The notes under the pieces: model-generated | Seen by the model: only the letters and a program-made list of their open reading frames with translations | The model's database searches: none | What the model was told of the DNA's origin: nothing | From: a bacterium | Lineage (GTDB): Bacteria; Arandabacterota; Arandabacteria; Arandabacterales; Arandabacteraceae | NCBI GenBank assembly: GCA_029933125.1 | Contig: JAOZOU010000029.1 | Location: 1-7,448 of the forward strand | Direction of reading: 5' to 3' | Length of the DNA: 7,448 nucleotides | Translations under genes and position numbers: made by a program | Shown here: positions 1-5,531 of the stretch, in pieces | Layout: each line of letters opens with the position of its first letter | Position numbering within the stretch: position 1 is the stretch's first letter

Positions 1-86
1 CCATGCGCGGTCACCGAGTAACAAGCATACACAGGTGCTTCGAAGGATGCCGATGTAAGTCAAGCCTACAAAGGGGGTAGTGAGGA

Positions 87-1361
87 TTGCAAACACCTGA
101 GAAGGTCTTGCTTGTAGGGATTTTTAGTGGTCGAGGAGGCAGAACTGTAGCACGGGAATCGCTTGATGAGCTCGCATCACTTACTCGCACGGCAGGTGGT
201 GAGGTAGTTGCTAGCGTCTTACAGGAGCGAAGGCACGTCGATCCAGCCACTTTTGTTGGCAAAGGCAAGGCGGAGGAAATTGGTGAGCTCTGCAGGGAAC
301 AGGGCATCGACCTTATAGTCTTTGATGATGACCTCAGTCCTGCTCAGGCACGCAATCTTGAAAAGATAACCAGCTGCCGCGTGATCGATCGCAGTCAGCT
401 CATCCTCGATATCTTTGCTTTGGGTGCTCGCACAAGCATTGCCAAGGCTCAGGTTGAGCTTGCCCAGATCGAATACACCCTACCGCGACTCAAGCGTATG
501 TGGGAGCATCTTTCCAGAACCGGCGGTGGCATCGGTACTCGCGGCCCTGGTGAGACCCAGCTTGAGGTCGACCGCAGGCGTATCAGACGTCGCATGTTCA
601 CGCTTAAGAAAATACTCAAGAAGGTTGAGCGTGATAGAGCCGTAAGGACTGCGCGGCGCAAGCAATTCACCCAGGTTAGTCTCGTTGGCTATACCAATAC
701 AGGAAAGTCCACCCTTTTCAATAGGCTCACTCAGGCAAATGTGCCAACAGGTGATCGTCTTTTTGAGACCCTCGATGCTACCACGCGTATCCTGCGGCTT
801 CCCATGAAGGAGCGGGTGCTCCTGAGTGATACAGTGGGCTTCATCCGTAAGCTCCCGCATCATCTTGTAGCATCTTTCCATGCGACTCTCGAGTGTGTGA
901 TTGAGGCTGATCTTATCATCCATGTTGCTGACCTGAGTCATCGCGACTACGCGGAGCAGATTGCCACAGTGCGGTCTGTCCTTGATGAGATCGGTGCAAA
1001 GGGGAAACCTGAAATCCTTGTGTTTAACAAAGTCGATCTCGTGAGTGACGAATCGCACCTGAGAGTGGCTTTGCGGAGTTTCGAAGGTTCTATTCCTGTG
1101 AGTGCTGTTTATGGCTGGGGCATCGATGTTATACGTGAGCGTATTCTTCGATTTGTCCTCGACCGCAAGCAGGAAGTAAAACTTTTACTCCCGGCAGAAA
1201 ACGGAAAGTTGCTTGCCTACATCCATAGATTTGGGACTGTGCTTAGGCGTGAACTCGTCAATGGCAGACTCGAAGTTGTTGCGAGGCTTGAGCGTCGCTA
1301 TCTTGGTCCGCTTGCTGCCTACTTGGAGCCCATCGGTGAAGGTGGGGGGAAGCGTTTGTGA
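87..1361 (+). CDS. hflX: GTPase HflX (ribosome-associated, 50S-splitting family)
   Basis: A 424-residue protein, the usual HflX length. HflX is a cytoplasmic GTPase that binds the 50S subunit and, in studied bacteria, splits stalled or heat-stressed 70S ribosomes. The N-terminal HflX domain is visible (residues about 5-130, with ERRHVDPATFVGKGKAEEI at 47-65 and the ALGARTSIAKAQVELAQIEY helix region at 111-130). Next come the glycine-rich loop GGGIGTRGPGETQLE (147-161 region), a helical linker, and the G domain: G1 GYTNTGKST at 201-209, switch I FETLDATTR at 226-234, G3 DTVGF at 248-252, G4 NKVD at 314-317 and G5 SA at 339-340. The C-terminal domain ends with RRYLGPLAAYLE. An in-frame TGA at 81-83 leaves the TTG at 87 as the first possible start; GGGGG at 73-77 sits 9 bases before it. 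The gene overlaps the next one by 4 bases. The identification is secure; the exact start is slightly less so. Confidence 0.96.
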   Translation: MQTPEKVLLVGIFSGRGGRTVARESLDELASLTRTAGGEVVASVLQERRHVDPATFVGKGKAEEIGELCREQGIDLIVFDDDLSPAQARNLEKITSCRVIDRSQLILDIFALGARTSIAKAQVELAQIEYTLPRLKRMWEHLSRTGGGIGTRGPGETQLEVDRRRIRRRMFTLKKILKKVERDRAVRTARRKQFTQVSLVGYTNTGKSTLFNRLTQANVPTGDRLFETLDATTRILRLPMKERVLLSDTVGFIRKLPHHLVASFHATLECVIEADLIIHVADLSHRDYAEQIATVRSVLDEIGAKGKPEILVFNKVDLVSDESHLRVALRSFEGSIPVSAVYGWGIDVIRERILRFVLDRKQEVKLLLPAENGKLLAYIHRFGTVLRRELVNGRLEVVARLERRYLGPLAAYLEPIGEGGGKRL

Positions 1362-2272
1362 AGATAGCTTCCTCGCACACCGTGCTTGTTACAGGTGTGA
1401 GTGGCACCCTCGGCTGGAATCTTTCCCGCAGGCTTGCTGGACGATGCCGAGTGGTTGGCACTTTTTGCTCGCATAAGGTTGCACCTAGCAGCGTGGAGGC
1501 CATAGGGCTTGATCTAAGGAATATCGATAGAGTTGCGGATGCTATCAGATCGATTAAGCCTCACATCATCATCCATCTTGCAGCCCTTACCCACCCTGAT
1601 GTCTGCGAAGAGAATCCGCAGGTTGCTTTTGCGATTAATAGGGACGGAACCCGAGAGATTGCGCTTGCGGCAGAGACGCTTGGAGCTAAGCTTGTGTTCG
1701 CATCAACTGATCTTGTCTTCGATGGTTCCAAGGGCAACTATTGCGAGGATGACGAGGCGCATCCTTTGAGCGTCTATGGTAAGTCGAAACTCGAAGCGGA
1801 AAGGGCCCTCTTAGACATTTGTCCTGATGCCTTCGTTTTCCGAACATCCTTGATCTACGGCTTCGGGAGTCCTGTGAGCGGCACTTTCCTTACTGCTCTA
1901 CTTCAAAGATTGGGGAAGGGCGAGTCCATGAAGGTCTTCACCGACCAGAAGCGAAGTCCAATTCTTGTGGATGATCTGGCTCGGGCGATTGTGCTTGCAC
2001 TTGAGAAGGATCTTACCGGAAGGTATCACATTGCCGGGAGTGAGGTCTTGACTCGATATGAGTTTGCGCGTCTTGTTTGCGAGGCATTCGGTCTTGATGA
2101 GACCCTCCTCGTCCCCATCAAGATGGCTGAGTTTGACTATGTTGCTAAGCGTCCGCTGGATTCCAGTCTCGATGGCACCCGCTTTCGCCACGTAAGTGGC
2201 TTTACACCCACTCCGACAGTCTCTGCTTTAGGCAGATTGGCTGAGAACTATCGAAATCAGAAGTGGAAGTGA
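1358..2272 (+). CDS. RmlD-like SDR family NAD(P)-dependent sugar-nucleotide reductase/epimerase
   Basis: A 304-residue extended short-chain dehydrogenase. Seen: the Rossmann glycine motif TGVSGTLG at 12-19; HLAALTHPDVCEENP at 73-87, the segment after beta-4 typical of RmlD-like proteins; STDLVFDG at 116-123 carrying the catalytic Ser/Thr; YGKSK at 140-144, the YxxxK catalytic pair; DQKRSPILVDDLARAI at 196-211; and RPLDSSLDG near the end, resembling the substrate-binding RP-x-x-S-x-L-D of dTDP-4-dehydrorhamnose reductase. Family members reduce dTDP-4-keto-rhamnose or act on related sugars, and some (MAT2B type) are non-enzymatic. No other dTDP-rhamnose genes (rmlA, B, C) are in view, so I give no gene symbol. 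The GTG start overlaps the hflX stop (GTGA, 1358-1361), and GGGGGGA at 1344-1350 inside hflX is a good ribosome site 7 bases upstream. This implies translational coupling. Family assignment is firm; the substrate is unknown. Confidence 0.9.
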   Translation: MKIASSHTVLVTGVSGTLGWNLSRRLAGRCRVVGTFCSHKVAPSSVEAIGLDLRNIDRVADAIRSIKPHIIIHLAALTHPDVCEENPQVAFAINRDGTREIALAAETLGAKLVFASTDLVFDGSKGNYCEDDEAHPLSVYGKSKLEAERALLDICPDAFVFRTSLIYGFGSPVSGTFLTALLQRLGKGESMKVFTDQKRSPILVDDLARAIVLALEKDLTGRYHIAGSEVLTRYEFARLVCEAFGLDETLLVPIKMAEFDYVAKRPLDSSLDGTRFRHVSGFTPTPTVSALGRLAENYRNQKWK

Positions 2273-2331
2273 TAGTCCAACCCGTGACGCAGTCAGCCGA
2301 TCTCGTGGTGAGCTTAACTACCAATTTCACC

Positions 2332-2709
2332 CTAAGGTCCTTCGCCGAGGAGATCGACGGCATCTTCGACCGAGATCTCGCCTTTGCGGAGCTTTTCGAA
2401 GACATCGGCGCGACTCATGCGTGGTGCGGCCCCACGGTACCCTTCCGCGATGCCCAGTCCTGCGAGAAGCTCATCGAGGCGCTTGCGTACTGTTGGATAG
2501 GAGATGCCGAGTTGGCGTTCTACTTCCTTTATGTTGCCGCGGGTTGCTAGGAAGACATGCATGAAGTGGCGCAGATCAGGTGGGAGTGCGCAGTAGCGGC
2601 ATGTTTCGATGTCAGTCATGATCCTCGTCCTGCACTTTGGACATGTGAGCTCGGTAATGCGCAAGCTGGCTTTGCAGGCTGGGCACTCACCAATTGGCCT
2701 TGCATTCAT
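2332..2709 (-). CDS. DUF2089 family protein: zinc ribbon plus helix-turn-helix, putative regulator
   Basis: A 125-residue protein in three parts. An N-terminal zinc-ribbon-like segment has CPAC (Cys9, Cys12) and CPKC (Cys23, Cys26), with a further CRYC pair (Cys37, Cys40). A central helix-turn-helix like sigma-70 region 4 follows (RGNIKEVERQLGISYPTVRK, about residues 57-76). A short SHOCT-like C-terminal segment reads LRKGEISVEDAVDLL. This order matches the DUF2089 family, whose function is not established; DNA binding is inferred from the HTH. The frame is open upstream to 3018, but I chose the ATG at 2709. AGGGG (2722-2718) lies 8 bases before it, the protein then begins just before the first CxxC as in the family, and the 103 upstream codons are low-complexity and unlike protein. 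The gene converges on the rmlD-like gene (59 bases between) and diverges from the aminotransferase, a natural regulatory target but unproven. Confidence 0.88.
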   Translation of the reverse strand: MNARPIGECPACKASLRITELTCPKCRTRIMTDIETCRYCALPPDLRHFMHVFLATRGNIKEVERQLGISYPTVRKRLDELLAGLGIAEGYRGAAPRMSRADVFEKLRKGEISVEDAVDLLGEGP

Positions 2710-2758
2710 GAATTCAACCCCTGAATTGACAGGTTTAATTATGTCATTGCATTTGTCA

Positions 2759-2787
2759 ATCATAAAATTGATAAATTCAACTGTAGT
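2759..2787 (-). promoter_or_regulatory. Possible sigma-70-type promoter for the DUF2089 gene
   Basis: Reading the minus strand, TATGAT (2764-2759, 5 of 6 to the -10 consensus) follows ACTACA (2787-2782, only 3 of 6 to the -35) with a 17-base spacer. Transcription would start near 2752, giving a leader of about 43 bases. The surrounding 2711-2780 stretch is distinctly AT-rich compared with its flanks, as expected for a promoter. The weak -35 keeps confidence low. A TTGACA at 2759-2754 is also present but has no good -10 at the right distance. Confidence 0.3.
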
Positions 2788-2963
2788 GGCTCCAGTGGAG
2801 CTAGCACCGGTTGCGCCGCTGAATCGCCCCGACCGTGACCGACGACCACAATTGGTGGATGAACCGCTTGTCGGGAGGCCTGCACTGGTAAGTTGACCCG
2901 CGTTCCATGTGACTAGGTGACTTTGACATATTAGGGACCTTGCCGGCGGAGGTGATGCTAGCA

Positions 2964-2988
2964 GGGCGGAGGGGATGGGGTCGTGGGG
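2964..2988 (+). other. G-quadruplex motif
   Basis: Four G-runs of 3, 4, 4 and 4 (2964-2966, 2971-2974, 2977-2980, 2985-2988) are separated by loops of 4, 2 and 4 bases. This satisfies the standard G3+N1-7 pattern on the plus strand. It lies about 200 bases before the aminotransferase start and 255 bases before the DUF2089 start. Folding is inferred from the pattern only. Confidence 0.55.
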
Positions 2989-3042
2989 TAGGCATACGAG
3001 CTTGCTGACCACTCGCAACGCAAACCTGGGGAATTACAGCGG

Positions 3043-3072
3043 TTGACTTAGCGACTGGGTCGGGTTTACCAT
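3043..3072 (+). promoter_or_regulatory. Weak promoter candidate for the aminotransferase gene
   Basis: TTGACT (3043-3048, 5 of 6 to the -35) is followed after 18 bases by TACCAT (3067-3072, 4 of 6 to the -10). The -10 falls in the loop of the inverted repeat CGGGTT/AACCCG (3061-3066 and 3075-3080), so a factor bound to that repeat would occlude the promoter. The predicted leader is about 110 bases. The match is only moderate. Confidence 0.25.
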
Positions 3073-3080
3073 TCAACCCG
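3061..3080. repeat. Inverted repeat CGGGTT-N8-AACCCG, operator-like
   Basis: Perfect 6-bp arms separated by 8 bases, 110 bases upstream of the aminotransferase start and overlapping a candidate -10 box. It could be an operator or a leader hairpin. The 9-mer ATTCAACCC in its right half also occurs at 2712-2720 just before the DUF2089 start, which may be chance. Confidence 0.35.
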
Positions 3081-3189
3081 TGGCACTCATGAGGAAATGT
3101 TAGGTTGGTGACGTTCCCTCCGGGGCGTTGCTGCAACTCGGAATCCGCTAAATGTCGGATAAACGTCGTAAAACGGGGTTGGTGTACCA

Positions 3190-4329
3190 ATGGCAGATAA
3201 GTTCGATAAGATACGGAACCTCTTTCCCGTCACTAAGAAGTTTGTCTATCTCAATCATGCTGCTGTCTCCCCCACTCCCAGGCCTGTTGCCGAAGCCTTA
3301 AGACAGCAAGTGAGTGAGCAGCTTGCTTATGGTGGAAGGGCTGAGGATCTCTGGGAGAAGCGTGCCGAGCAAGCAAGGCGCCAGGCGGCAAAGCTCCTGG
3401 GAGCCAAGCCCAGTGAGATTGCTTTTGTCACCAATACGACGCACGGGCTTAATCTGGTTGCTAGAGGCATACAGTGGAAGCGCGGTGACAATGTCGTTCT
3501 CCCACAGGTTGAGTTCCCAGCCAACGTTTATCCGTGGCTTTCGCTTCAGTCCAAGGGAGTTCGGATAAAGTTTGTGCCAGAAAAAGACGGGCGGATTCGT
3601 CTGGAAGATATCGAGCGTTCGATAGATCGACGGACACGGTTAGTGGCCATAAGCTTTGTCGAATTCTTGAGCGGATACCGCAATGACCTCAAGGCGTTAG
3701 CGACAATCTGCCACAGCAAAGGTGTCTATCTCGTCGTTGACGGAATCCAGGGTATTGGAGCTCTTAAGCTCGATGTCAAGAAGGCAGGAATTGATGCCCT
3801 GTCAGCGGGTGGACACAAATGGCTGCTTGCACCACAAGGCACGGGGATTTTCTATTGCCGACCCGAGCTCCTTCGGCAACTGGAGCACCCGATGCCGGGC
3901 TGGATGTCAGTTGTTGGCTGGCAGAACTACTACAAGTTTGAATACAAACTCTTCGATAGCTGCAGGCGATATGAGTCCGCTCAGAAAAATCTTCTTGGGC
4001 TTTGCGGGTTGCTTGAGGCTCTTCGCCTCTTCAACCGGCTCGGTATCGCATCAATCGAACGCCGCATCCTTGCCCTGACCGACTATTTGTGCGAACAACT
4101 CGAGGCTCACGGCTATCGCGTGTTTAGTCCAAGGGGGGATCGTGAGAAGTCAGGCATTGTCTCTTTCTACCCGAAACGGCGCAAGGCTGAAGCCGTCTGG
4201 GCTAGTCTTCTCAAACGAGGTTTCGTCACGTCCGCACGCAAGGGGCGCATCCGCATCTCCCCCCACTTCTACAACACCTTTGAAGAGATCGACCGCCTCA
4301 TCCACGCACTGTCCCGGGGTCGGAGCTAA
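3190..4329 (+). CDS. Aminotransferase class V-fold PLP-dependent enzyme, lacking the desulfurase cysteine
   Basis: A 379-residue fold-type I PLP enzyme of the class V (NifS/SufS/isopenicillin-N epimerase) group. Seen: YLNHAAVSPTPRPV near the N-terminus (20-33), the substrate-loop motif of the family; TNTTHGLN (81-88), phosphate and ring contacts; VDGIQGIGALKLD (183-195), where Asp184 binds the PLP nitrogen and Gln187 the O3' side; SAGGHKWLLAPQGTG (205-219), where Lys210 forms the Schiff base; and RIRISPHFYNT (353-363), with an Arg of the carboxylate-binding type. In group II cysteine desulfurases the loop before that segment carries RSGxxCA. Here it reads SARKGRIR, so no catalytic cysteine is present and sulfur transfer is unlikely; a lyase, epimerase or kynureninase-like reaction is possible. 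ATG at 3190 is preceded by GGGG (3175-3178), a loosely spaced ribosome site. The last codons and TAA stop lie inside the left end of a repeat element, although the family's C-terminal helix appears complete. Confidence 0.9.
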   Translation: MADKFDKIRNLFPVTKKFVYLNHAAVSPTPRPVAEALRQQVSEQLAYGGRAEDLWEKRAEQARRQAAKLLGAKPSEIAFVTNTTHGLNLVARGIQWKRGDNVVLPQVEFPANVYPWLSLQSKGVRIKFVPEKDGRIRLEDIERSIDRRTRLVAISFVEFLSGYRNDLKALATICHSKGVYLVVDGIQGIGALKLDVKKAGIDALSAGGHKWLLAPQGTGIFYCRPELLRQLEHPMPGWMSVVGWQNYYKFEYKLFDSCRRYESAQKNLLGLCGLLEALRLFNRLGIASIERRILALTDYLCEQLEAHGYRVFSPRGDREKSGIVSFYPKRRKAEAVWASLLKRGFVTSARKGRIRISPHFYNTFEEIDRLIHALSRGRS

Positions 4330-4337
4330 AAATCTGC
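4316..4337 (+). repeat. Element end repeat, copy 1 (left)
   Basis: Begins GGGGTCGGAGCTAAAAATCT and continues GC. It contains the TAA stop (4327-4329) of the aminotransferase gene. Its final bases also form a small hairpin, ATCTGC (4332-4337) with GCAGAT (4345-4350) around a 7-base loop. No T-run follows, so it is not an intrinsic terminator. Confidence 0.85.
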
Positions 4338-4410
4338 ATTTCAAGCAGATCGGTACATTTCTTGCTAATGCGCGCAACTCGCTGGTATTTAAGGAGATAA
4401 CGTAACTACA

Positions 4411-4440
4411 ATGCCTTTGCCACTATCTCTTAACTCTTAA
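4411..4440 (+). other. Nine-codon open frame with upstream AAGGAG, possible transposase-start remnant or leader peptide
   Basis: ATG at 4411 opens a frame encoding MPLPLSLNS followed by TAA. A strong Shine-Dalgarno AAGGAG lies at 4391-4396, 14 bases upstream, which is longer than ideal. AGGAGATA (4392-4399) can pair with TATCTCTT (4424-4431) over 8 bp with one G-U, which would hide the ribosome site within the frame's own codons. It may be the truncated beginning of a lost transposase gene. Expression is not shown. Confidence 0.2.
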
Positions 4441-4475
4441 CAGCAGACTTTAGCCGTCCCTGATACCCATTTTGA

Positions 4476-4495
4476 AGATTTTTAGCTCCGACCCC
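4476..4495 (-). repeat. Element end repeat, copy 2 (inner right)
   Basis: Exact reverse complement, over 20 bases, of the start of copy 1. Read on the minus strand it continues TCAAAATG, similar to the CAAATTG that follows copy 3. The two right copies therefore resemble each other beyond the core, as related IS ends would. Confidence 0.85.
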
Positions 4496-4509
4496 AAAAC
4501 TGGCAATTT

Positions 4510-4531
4510 GCGGATTTTTAGCTCCGACCCC
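4510..4531 (-). repeat. Element end repeat, copy 3 (outer right)
   Basis: Reverse complement of copy 1 with one difference in 22 bases (CCGC instead of CTGC after AAAAAT). It lies 36 bases beyond copy 2 in the same orientation. Confidence 0.85.
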
Positions 4532-4533
4532 GA

Positions 4534-4553
4534 GGTGGGGGTGGGGGTGGTGG
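4534..4553 (+). other. G-rich tract (two-tier quadruplex potential)
   Basis: G-runs of 2, 5, 5, 2 and 2 are separated by single T residues, directly after the outer end of the repeat element and just upstream of the methyltransferase promoter. Two-tier quadruplexes are less stable than the motif at 2964-2988. Confidence 0.4.
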
Positions 4554-4566
4554 ATGAGTATAGAGT

Positions 4567-4594
4567 TTGACTATCGACGCAGTAGGGTTATGAT
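4567..4594 (+). promoter_or_regulatory. Sigma-70-type promoter for the methyltransferase gene
   Basis: TTGACT (4567-4572, 5 of 6 to the -35) and TATGAT (4589-4594, 5 of 6 to the -10) are separated by 16 bases. The predicted start is near 4601, giving a leader of about 48 bases to the GTG at 4649. This is the best promoter match in the window and sits in the expected place. It means the methyltransferase need not be co-transcribed with the aminotransferase across the repeat element. Confidence 0.6.
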
Positions 4595-4648
4595 TAGGGT
4601 TGGTGGGTCTGAAGGAATTGTGATCTTCGATCAGGGGCTCATGGCAGT

Positions 4649-5491
4649 GTGGGCCGTCATGAAAGCGACAGCTTCAACTTCCATTGCAGTCCAAAAGTGG
4701 TGGATGAAGAAAGTTTGAGGAAGCAGCTGCAGCGCAAAAGAAAAAGGCTTGAAAATCTAGTCCGCTATCTCAGATCTGGACTCATAGTCGAATTCGGATG
4801 CGGTAGCGGCTTCGTCCTTGGATTTCTTTCTGAAGTTGCAGCCGACAGCCACATCATCGGGGTCGACAGGCTGCCAGAGAGGCTTGCAGCTGTCTCCGAA
4901 AGGGGTCTCCACAATGTGGTGACAGTCTGCGCAGACATAGAAGACAGCATTTTCCCCGATGGGGTGTTCGACACTGCAGTATTCATCAATTGCCTCCATG
5001 AGATTTTCTCGGAGAGAGGGCGCGAAGGCGTCCTGGGAGCTCTGAGGATTGCATCGACCGTACTGAGAAGGGGTGGGGTCGTGCTCATACAAGATTACCT
5101 GAAGCCAGAGCCACAGGCTATTGAGGTGGAGTTTGCCAACAAGTCGCTTCTCGAGAGGTTCATGAGATTCGCAAAGGAATTCAAGCCGCGGCAGGTGAAC
5201 TACGAGATCGAGGGCAGCACAGCAAAACTTGATGTGGCAGATGCGGTCGAATTCATTACCAAACATCATGCGGAGGGCGAGGAGCACTGGCAGGAAGAAA
5301 TGCGTGAGAGCCATCTGTTTTTCACGGAGGAGGATTTCAGGCAAGCCCTTAGGGAAGCTGGTTTCAATGTCGTAGCGATTGAAAGAATCAAGGACGCTCA
5401 AGCATACCGCGAGGCAGTCGAAGGTCTTAAACTCAAGCCCCCCGTCGAGGTTGAATGGGTCCAGGTCATCGGGAAGAAGCCCGGCGACTGA
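4649..5491 (+). CDS. Class I SAM-dependent methyltransferase, substrate unknown
   Basis: A 280-residue protein with a Rossmann-like methyltransferase core. Motif I is VEFGCGSGFVLGFL (47-60), with the GxGxG-type SAM loop and Glu48. The acidic residue after beta-2 is Asp73 (GVDR), and the adenine-contact residue is Asp96 (CADIED). Motif IV is FINCLHEIF (112-120), and RRGGVVLIQDYLKP (140-153) is the post-IV strand region. A charged N-terminal helix (about 20-42) precedes the core. The C-terminal part contains KHHAEGEEHWQEEMRESHLFFTEEDF (from 205) and the EAGF turn (236-239) that usually closes such domains. The FxNxxHE signature suits small-molecule or lipid/quinone-type methyltransferases, but the substrate cannot be read from sequence. 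An upstream in-frame TGA (4610-4612) makes GTG 4649 the first possible start, with AGGGG at 4633-4637. It is convergent with the membrane protein, 40 bases away. Confidence 0.88.
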   Translation: MGRHESDSFNFHCSPKVVDEESLRKQLQRKRKRLENLVRYLRSGLIVEFGCGSGFVLGFLSEVAADSHIIGVDRLPERLAAVSERGLHNVVTVCADIEDSIFPDGVFDTAVFINCLHEIFSERGREGVLGALRIASTVLRRGGVVLIQDYLKPEPQAIEVEFANKSLLERFMRFAKEFKPRQVNYEIEGSTAKLDVADAVEFITKHHAEGEEHWQEEMRESHLFFTEEDFRQALREAGFNVVAIERIKDAQAYREAVEGLKLKPPVEVEWVQVIGKKPGD

Positions 5492-5531
5492 ATCCAGTTT
5501 TAGATTTTGACTATTTTCGTATCCCGGTCGT

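Larger units (their letters stand above)
2710..3189. other. 480-base intergenic region between divergent genes
   Basis: No convincing gene on either strand; the open frames here have no recognisable protein features or well-placed ribosome sites. It holds the AT-rich 5' flank of the DUF2089 gene (2711-2780); a 13-base palindrome CCACaattgGTGG (2846-2858) nested inside an outer CCCGAC/GTCGGG pair (2828-2833 and 2870-2875); a GTGACT direct repeat at 2909-2914 and 2917-2922; a G-quadruplex motif (2964-2988); and a 6-bp inverted repeat (3061-3080). For genes of this size and spacing it is long, which leaves room for regulatory sites or an unannotated small RNA, but I cannot show either. Confidence 0.6.
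4315..4532. mobile_element. MITE-like element with 23-bp terminal inverted repeats and a duplicated right end
   Basis: The left end (4315-4337) and the far right end (4510-4532) are inverted copies matching at 22 of 23 positions. An internal right-end copy (4476-4495) matches the left end perfectly over 20 bases. The interior contains no transposase, only a Shine-Dalgarno-like AAGGAG and a 9-codon frame. This layout fits a non-autonomous, internally deleted derivative of an insertion sequence, with either a second insertion or a tandem duplication at the right end (36-base period). I see no target-site duplication at the borders: CTGTCC on the left, AGGTGG on the right. I do not recognise the parent IS family. 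An alternative is a regulatory repeat unrelated to transposition. Confidence 0.55.

Noticed and set aside
1-86. Tail of an upstream gene or a 25-codon frame (ATG at 3, stop at 78-80)
   Set aside because: All three plus frames close within 86 bases and the short peptide has no recognisable features; too little sequence to call.
480-1058. 192-codon open frame on the minus strand inside hflX
   Set aside because: It lies fully within a strongly conserved gene on the other strand and its translation has no recognisable features.
2273-2331. Bidirectional terminator between the rmlD-like and DUF2089 genes
   Set aside because: Only a weak GGTGA/TCACC pair with a long loop is present, with no T-run.
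2332-3018. Long 228-residue version of the DUF2089 protein starting at 3018
   Set aside because: The first 103 residues are low-complexity with no family match, while ATG 2709 has a well-placed AGGGG and starts right before the zinc ribbon.
4591-4603. 13-base match TGATTAGGGTTGG with 7121-7133
   Set aside because: One copy is inside the membrane protein coding sequence and the other overlaps the methyltransferase -10; no longer similarity or symmetry, so probably chance.
2710-4648. CRISPR array, tRNA or toxin-antitoxin in the intergenic regions
   Set aside because: No regularly spaced repeat-spacer pattern, no tRNA cloverleaf sequence and no paired small genes were found in 2710-3189 or 4330-4648.
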